Below are positions 13,346 to 18,070 of a stretch of 18,070 nt of DNA, piece after piece. The DNA is taken from the NCBI GenBank assembly GCA_002366675.1, contig DFBO01000145.1, positions 1-18,070 on the forward strand, given 5' to 3'. The notes beneath the pieces are model-generated. The model made no database searches. It was not told the DNA's origin and saw nothing but the letters and a program-made list of their open reading frames with translations. The stretch is from Flavobacteriaceae bacterium UBA3078. GTDB lineage: Bacteria > Bacteroidota > Bacteroidia > Flavobacteriales > Flavobacteriaceae. The translations under genes and the position numbers were made by a program. How positions within the stretch are numbered: the first letter of the stretch is position 1; each line of letters opens with the position of its first letter.

Positions 13346-15847
13346 ATGAAGTTTAAGTTATTAGGTATATTTTTTTTCTTTGGCATTGGCTTTTTGTTTT
13401 CTCAAACAAAAGTTAGTGGTCATGTATATGATGAAAATAATGAACCAGTTGCTTATGCCAATATCATTTTTAAAAATTCGTCTGAAGGAACCATAACAGA
13501 CGAGAACGGTAGGTTTTATTTAGAATCTTCAAATACATGGGATGCCTTAACAGTTTCCTTTATTGGTTATGAAACCATAGAATACCCTTTAGATAAAAAA
13601 GTTAATTACAATTTAAGTTTTACAATTCAAGAAGCAGCCTCAGCCTTAAATGAAGTTCTTATTATTGCTGGAAAACAATCTAAAAAAGCTGAAGAAAACC
13701 CTGCTATAGCTATCATGCAGAAGATTTGGAATAACAAGCGGAGTAATGGACTTAAACAGTTTAAGCAATATGCTTACGATAGATACGAAAAAGTAGAGTT
13801 TGATATAAACACTATAGATAGTGCACTAATTAAAAGCAACTTGTTTAAAGGTATGGAGTTTGTATTCGAGCAAGTCGATACGTCTAAAGTAACGGGAAAA
13901 ACCTACTTGCCCATTTTTGTAAATGAAGAAGTAGCAAAGGTTTATGGAGATAATATACTTAAAAAGGAAAAGATTGAATTAAAAGGAAATAAAAACTCAG
14001 GTTTTAGTAACAATCAAACTATTATAGACTTTATAAAAGATTTATATTCTGAATATGATGTCTATGATAACTATTTGAAATTCTTTGATAAGAGTTTTGT
14101 GAGCCCTATTTCTACAACAGGAATCAATACATACAATTATGTTCTTTCAGATAGTGCATATATAGATAATAAGTGGTGTTATAATATTATATACTATCCA
14201 AGACGTAAAAACGAATTAACTTTTAAAGGAGATTTTTGGGTTGCAGATACAACCTATGCTATTAAGGATATTAATATGCAAGCCTCGAAAAGTGCAAATA
14301 TAAACTGGATTAAAGATATTTATATTGAGCAAGAATTTGAGGTCTTAAACGATTCGGTTTTTTTAGTGAAGCGCGATTATTTTATGTCTGATTTCACCTT
14401 TAATAAAAAGGAGAAGTCACGAGGTGTTTATGGAAAGCGTACCACACTGTACGATAATTATGTTTTTAATCAGGTAAAAGAAGATAAGTTTTATAAAGAT
14501 GAAGTTTTCGATTATAATAAAGACGCTTACAATCGTGAAGATGCATTTTGGGATGAAAACAGAATGGAAGCCTTAAGTAAAGATGAAAAAGGCGTTTATA
14601 AAATGCTGGATACACTTAAAACAGTTGGTAAATTTAAAAGGCTTTATAATTTAGGAAGCATTTTGGCATCAGGATATATTGAAATAGATAGATGGAATAT
14701 AGATTATGGGCCTATTTTTTCAACATTTGGATATAACGATGTTGAAGGATTGAGGTTAAGAGCTGGAGGAAGAACTTATTATGGGCCTAACGATTTATGG
14801 AGAATACAAGGGTTTTTAGCATATGGATTAAAAGATGATAAATTTAAATATGGTTTTTCGGCTAAATGGTTGTTAAACAAAAAAAATCGACTCATTATTT
14901 CAGCAGGACATAGACGAGATATTGAACAAATTGGAGCGAGTTTAACTACTTCTACAGATGTGTTAGGTAGAAGTTTGGCCTCTAATGCACTCTTTACCAC
15001 AGCACCAAACGATAAACTTTCCAATATTAAGTTAACGGCTTTAGCAATAGAAATGGAGCCAACAAAAAATGTTTTACTTAGAGTAGGAGGAGACTATAGA
15101 ATTTTGTCTTCTGCTTCAGATGCCTTTAGTTTAGATTATTTGGATCCAGATTCTCCAACAGGAATTTCTTCCGATTTAAAACAATTTGAGAGCACGTTTG
15201 CAGTGTCTTATTTTCCTGGAAGAAAAATGACTGGTCATGGAGTAGAACGTAGAAATGCAAACGATACGTATGCATCTATATTTGCGCAGTTTAGTTTAGG
15301 AGATAAGAATATTTTTAATAGCGATTTTAATTACACAAAAGTGCAATTTTCTTATATCCAACCATGGCAGTTAGGTGGTTTTGGAAGGCTTAAATCTACT
15401 TTCGAAGCTGGTAAAACATTTGGAACTGTACCACTTGGCTTGTTAAGTATTGTGCCTGGAAATCAATCTTATTTTTCTGTATATAAATCGTTTTCACAAT
15501 TAAATTACTACGAATTTGTTACAGACACTTATGTAGCTATGCACTTGGAGCATAATTTTAATGGTCGCTTATTTTCAAGAATTCCCTTATTAAGAAAGTT
15601 AAACTGGCGTGAAATAGTTGGGTTTCGAGCAGTTTGGGGAGATTTAGCGCAAAAAAATATTGATATAAGTGCACCATCGAACATTCCTTTATTTGCGCCA
15701 ACCGATGAAATATACTACGAATACAGCTTTGGTATAGCAAACATCTTTAGAGTCTTTAGAATAGATTTTAATTTTAGAGGTAATTACTTCGATAATCCAG
15801 GAGCTAGAGATTTTGGCATTACTGGTAGTTTCGGATTTCTGTTTTAA
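13346..15847 (+). CDS. DUF5686 outer-membrane protein with carboxypeptidase-regulatory-like domain
   Basis: An 833-residue protein of unknown function common in Bacteroidota. From MKFKLLGIFFFFGIGFLFSQ (signal peptide) it continues with a CarboxypepD-reg-like beta sandwich (about 22-100: VSGHVYDENNEPVAYANIIF, TITDENGRFYLES, VSFIGYET), then the long DUF5686 region. The C-terminal half has alternating aromatic strands (for example RIQGFLAYGLKDD, FKYGFSAKWLL) and ends in GFLF, with the terminal Phe expected of an outer-membrane beta barrel. The frame continues upstream to a TTG at 13304 and an ATG at 13328, but the latter is inside the pdhB terminator stem and gives no better signal peptide, so I chose 13346. 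It ends by sharing TTAA with the convergent peptidase gene. Its role could be surface assembly or transport; this is not established. Confidence 0.88.
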   Translation: MKFKLLGIFFFFGIGFLFSQTKVSGHVYDENNEPVAYANIIFKNSSEGTITDENGRFYLESSNTWDALTVSFIGYETIEYPLDKKVNYNLSFTIQEAASALNEVLIIAGKQSKKAEENPAIAIMQKIWNNKRSNGLKQFKQYAYDRYEKVEFDINTIDSALIKSNLFKGMEFVFEQVDTSKVTGKTYLPIFVNEEVAKVYGDNILKKEKIELKGNKNSGFSNNQTIIDFIKDLYSEYDVYDNYLKFFDKSFVSPISTTGINTYNYVLSDSAYIDNKWCYNIIYYPRRKNELTFKGDFWVADTTYAIKDINMQASKSANINWIKDIYIEQEFEVLNDSVFLVKRDYFMSDFTFNKKEKSRGVYGKRTTLYDNYVFNQVKEDKFYKDEVFDYNKDAYNREDAFWDENRMEALSKDEKGVYKMLDTLKTVGKFKRLYNLGSILASGYIEIDRWNIDYGPIFSTFGYNDVEGLRLRAGGRTYYGPNDLWRIQGFLAYGLKDDKFKYGFSAKWLLNKKNRLIISAGHRRDIEQIGASLTTSTDVLGRSLASNALFTTAPNDKLSNIKLTALAIEMEPTKNVLLRVGGDYRILSSASDAFSLDYLDPDSPTGISSDLKQFESTFAVSYFPGRKMTGHGVERRNANDTYASIFAQFSLGDKNIFNSDFNYTKVQFSYIQPWQLGGFGRLKSTFEAGKTFGTVPLGLLSIVPGNQSYFSVYKSFSQLNYYEFVTDTYVAMHLEHNFNGRLFSRIPLLRKLNWREIVGFRAVWGDLAQKNIDISAPSNIPLFAPTDEIYYEYSFGIANIFRVFRIDFNFRGNYFDNPGARDFGITGSFGFLF

Positions 15848-18069
15848 TTCTTTTTATTTTCTTTAAATTTATCAAATTCAGAAGCTGTCTCTACTTTAGG
15901 AAAACTATTGTTTTTAGTATCTGTATCTGCAAACTCGAAATTTGGATCTAGATTTACCTCCTTAACTTCCTTATTTTTAATAAATGTTTTAGTTATTTCG
16001 TATTCATTTAAACGCCAAACTTCAGCAGGTAATTTGTCTATTTCTTTTGAGTCGTCTGTATAAACCCATTCTATTGTTACAGGCATCACCAAGCCTCCAA
16101 TATTTTTGATGCTTAATTCGTAAATATTTTTACCAGATAACTGTTTTCTAACCTCAGGCTCATCGAGTCTAGATAAAAAACCACCATAACTATTCTCTGA
16201 AGTAGAAGTCATAGTAATTACTTCTGGGCCTCCTGAAAAATCTGTTGATGTTTTTTTTGTGCTTTCACCTTCTATTTTAAAAGTGGTTTGTTTGTGTTGG
16301 TCTTCAATATTCAAATCGTCTTCATATACTTTAAACCATTTAACATTAGAAAGTTCCATATCCACTTTATCTGTTGTAAAAAACCAACCTCTAAAAAACC
16401 AATCTAAATCTGTAGCTGTTGCATTTTCAAGGGTTCTAAATAAATCTGCAGGGTTTGGGTGTTTGTATTTCCAACGGTTAGCATACTCTTTAAAAGCTTG
16501 GTCAAACAACTCAGGCCCAATAATAGACTCTCTTAGCATTTGTAAACCTACGGTTGGTTTTTGGTAAAAATTAGCTCCAAATTGCATGAGTAATTCATTG
16601 TCTGAAGTAGTCATTATTGGTCTTAAAATATTTTGGTCACCACTCATAAATTTTACAATATCTTTTGGTGTTGTGCTATGAAATTCAGGGTATTTTTCTG
16701 CAACAGTTCTTTGGTGTAAGTACGTGTTTAAGCCTTCGTCCATCCACATCCATTTTCTTTCGTCCGAACTAACTATCATAGGAAACCAATTGTGTCCTAC
16801 TTCATGAATAATAGTTCCAATCATACCAGCTTTTGCAGCATCACTTATTTTGCCTTTTTTTGGCCTTCCACCATTAAAACTTATCATTGGGTATTCTATG
16901 CCAATATTCGATGTATTTACTGAAATGGCAACAGGATAAGGATACTCGAAAGTGGCTTCAGAATACACTTCTAATGCAGCTACAATAGCTTTTGTAGATT
17001 CTTCACTCCAAACAGGCAAGCCTTCTTTTGGGTAGTAAGACATAGCCATTGTAATGTGATCTGAAAACTGGTGTGCTTGTGCGTCCCAAATAAATTTACG
17101 CGATGAGGCAAAAGCAAAATCACGTACATTTTTAGCATGAAATTTCCATGTTTTTAATTTGGTTGCGTTGGTTTTTTCATTTTGAGTAGCTTCTTCAGGA
17201 GTTATAATCATTATAGGTTTGCTAAACGATTGTTTGGCTTCATCCATTCTTTTTCTTTGCTCTTTCGTTAGAACTACATCTGAATTTTGTAATTCGCCAG
17301 TAGATGCCACAATATGATCTTCAGGAACTGTAATTTCTACGTCATAATCTCCAAATTCTAAAGCAAATTCTCCCAATCTGTTAAACTGTTTATTTTGCCA
17401 ACCTTCGGTATCATTATAAACAGCCATTCTTGGAAACCAATGGCCAAGCAAATAAACAGTGTTGTCGTCTTCTGGAAAGTATTCGTAACCTTCTCTGGAT
17501 AATAAAAACATACTTCTATCTGTAATCGGGTATGACCAAGCTAAAGAAAAACTTAAAGTTGAGCCAGATTTTAAAGGTTGGTTAAGCATGACTTTCATCA
17601 TGGTGTTGTTAACATAAGACGTCATGTCTTTACCAGACCCATCTTTAATATTTTTTATGGTATACCCAGAAGGGAAATCTACAGCTCTTGTAAGAAATTG
17701 CATTTGTCTGGTGCTAATTGAATCTGAAACACCACCAAAAACATCGCCAAAATCTTCATTACCTTTTTTATTAACGTTTTGTTCAAGCTGAATCCAGATA
17801 TAATTCAAATCGTCAGGGGAATTATTATAATACGTAATGGTTTCTTCTCCAGAAAGCACATTGTTTTTTTCGTCTAATGACACTTTTATTTTATAATCTG
17901 CTCGCTGTTGCCAATAAGCTTTTCCAGGAGCTCCACTTGCAGTTCTGTAGGTGTTAGGTGGAGGGATCAAATTGTCAATAGGTTCAAATTTTCCTTGCCA
18001 TGGTTGGGTTTGAGATTGTAAGGTTGAAAAACTAAAAAGGGTTACAAGAAGGATTAATAAGTGTTTCAT
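15844..18069 (-). CDS. Secreted M1-family zinc metallopeptidase (aminopeptidase N-like)
   Basis: A 741-residue peptidase with a signal peptide (MKHLLILLVTLFSFSTLQSQ), acting in the periplasm or outside. The zinc site is HEVGH (422-426) with the third ligand Glu445, 18 residues after His426, the HExxH-x18-E arrangement of family M1. The substrate-binding exopeptidase motif GxMEN is GIEYP here (390-394), a variant typical of a Bacteroidota branch. WMDEGLNTY (442-450) and NFYQKPTVGLQML with the catalytic-type Tyr follow. An N-terminal beta domain precedes the catalytic domain (VSLDEKNNVLSGEETITYYNNS), and the C-terminal part is beta-rich then charged. The start ATG lies at the window's last bases, so its promoter is not visible. 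Peptide specificity cannot be stated. Confidence 0.93.
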   Translation of the reverse strand: MKHLLILLVTLFSFSTLQSQTQPWQGKFEPIDNLIPPPNTYRTASGAPGKAYWQQRADYKIKVSLDEKNNVLSGEETITYYNNSPDDLNYIWIQLEQNVNKKGNEDFGDVFGGVSDSISTRQMQFLTRAVDFPSGYTIKNIKDGSGKDMTSYVNNTMMKVMLNQPLKSGSTLSFSLAWSYPITDRSMFLLSREGYEYFPEDDNTVYLLGHWFPRMAVYNDTEGWQNKQFNRLGEFALEFGDYDVEITVPEDHIVASTGELQNSDVVLTKEQRKRMDEAKQSFSKPIMIITPEEATQNEKTNATKLKTWKFHAKNVRDFAFASSRKFIWDAQAHQFSDHITMAMSYYPKEGLPVWSEESTKAIVAALEVYSEATFEYPYPVAISVNTSNIGIEYPMISFNGGRPKKGKISDAAKAGMIGTIIHEVGHNWFPMIVSSDERKWMWMDEGLNTYLHQRTVAEKYPEFHSTTPKDIVKFMSGDQNILRPIMTTSDNELLMQFGANFYQKPTVGLQMLRESIIGPELFDQAFKEYANRWKYKHPNPADLFRTLENATATDLDWFFRGWFFTTDKVDMELSNVKWFKVYEDDLNIEDQHKQTTFKIEGESTKKTSTDFSGGPEVITMTSTSENSYGGFLSRLDEPEVRKQLSGKNIYELSIKNIGGLVMPVTIEWVYTDDSKEIDKLPAEVWRLNEYEITKTFIKNKEVKEVNLDPNFEFADTDTKNNSFPKVETASEFDKFKENKKN

Positions 18070-18070
18070 G

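Noticed and set aside
14779..15740. Open frames antisense to the DUF5686 gene
   Set aside because: They have no recognisable domains, lie wholly within a well-supported gene and show the composition of reverse-strand shadows.
1..18070. Mobile element, CRISPR, toxin-antitoxin or phage-defence system
   Set aside because: No transposase, integrase, spaced repeats, nuclease-helicase pairs or tRNA-like attachment sites were seen; gene content is core metabolism and envelope.

Overview
The window reads as chromosomal housekeeping DNA from a member of the Bacteroidota, most likely family Flavobacteriaceae. The DNA is AT-rich and start codons lack Shine-Dalgarno sequences. Several genes are preceded by the Bacteroidota -7 box TAnnTTTG. 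Families typical of the group are present: a DUF5686 outer-membrane protein with a carboxypeptidase-regulatory-like domain, a secreted M1 peptidase of the GxEYP type, and secreted TonB-C-like proteins with the usual '...FSQ' signal-peptide ends. I see no tRNA, rRNA, CRISPR array, insertion sequence, prophage or recognisable defence system. Coding density is high, and the longest gap is the 205-nt divergent region at 12103-12307.

Layout. Bases 1-758 hold the 3' part of galE (+), which ends at a bidirectional terminator shared with the convergent minus-strand genes. From 12102 down to 871 almost everything lies on the minus strand. In transcription order these are etfB, etfA, a DUF151 bifunctional nuclease with a UVR motif, a CNT nucleoside transporter, thyA, a duplicated TonB-C-like secreted protein, a 2TM-DHFR fusion, a secreted alpha/beta hydrolase, a COG2509-type FAD dehydrogenase, fabD and lspA. 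They probably form several short operons: etfB-etfA, DUF151-nupC, DHFR-hydrolase and fabD-lspA. On the plus strand, pdhB (12308-13285) diverges from etfB and is followed by the DUF5686 gene (13346-15847). That gene converges on an M1 aminopeptidase (18069-15844, minus) with a 4-bp overlap of the stop codons.

How the genes fit together. A nucleoside transporter, thymidylate synthase and dihydrofolate reductase lie close together. They cover nucleoside import, dTMP synthesis and regeneration of tetrahydrofolate from the dihydrofolate that ThyA releases. ETF and the pyruvate dehydrogenase E1 beta subunit flank one divergent regulatory region, consistent with coordination of central and fatty-acid carbon oxidation. 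FabD and LspA serve the envelope.

The most interesting points are architectural or regulatory rather than a new system. The DHFR has no start of its own and is fused behind a two-helix membrane domain and a coiled coil. The CNT transporter carries an extracytoplasmic lipocalin-like front end. The TonB-C-like protein is an internal tandem duplication with matching cysteine pairs. There is a 121-bp element with perfect 18-bp terminal inverted repeats, a 24-bp dyad between etfB and pdhB, and several hairpins at gene starts and ends around thyA and etfA.
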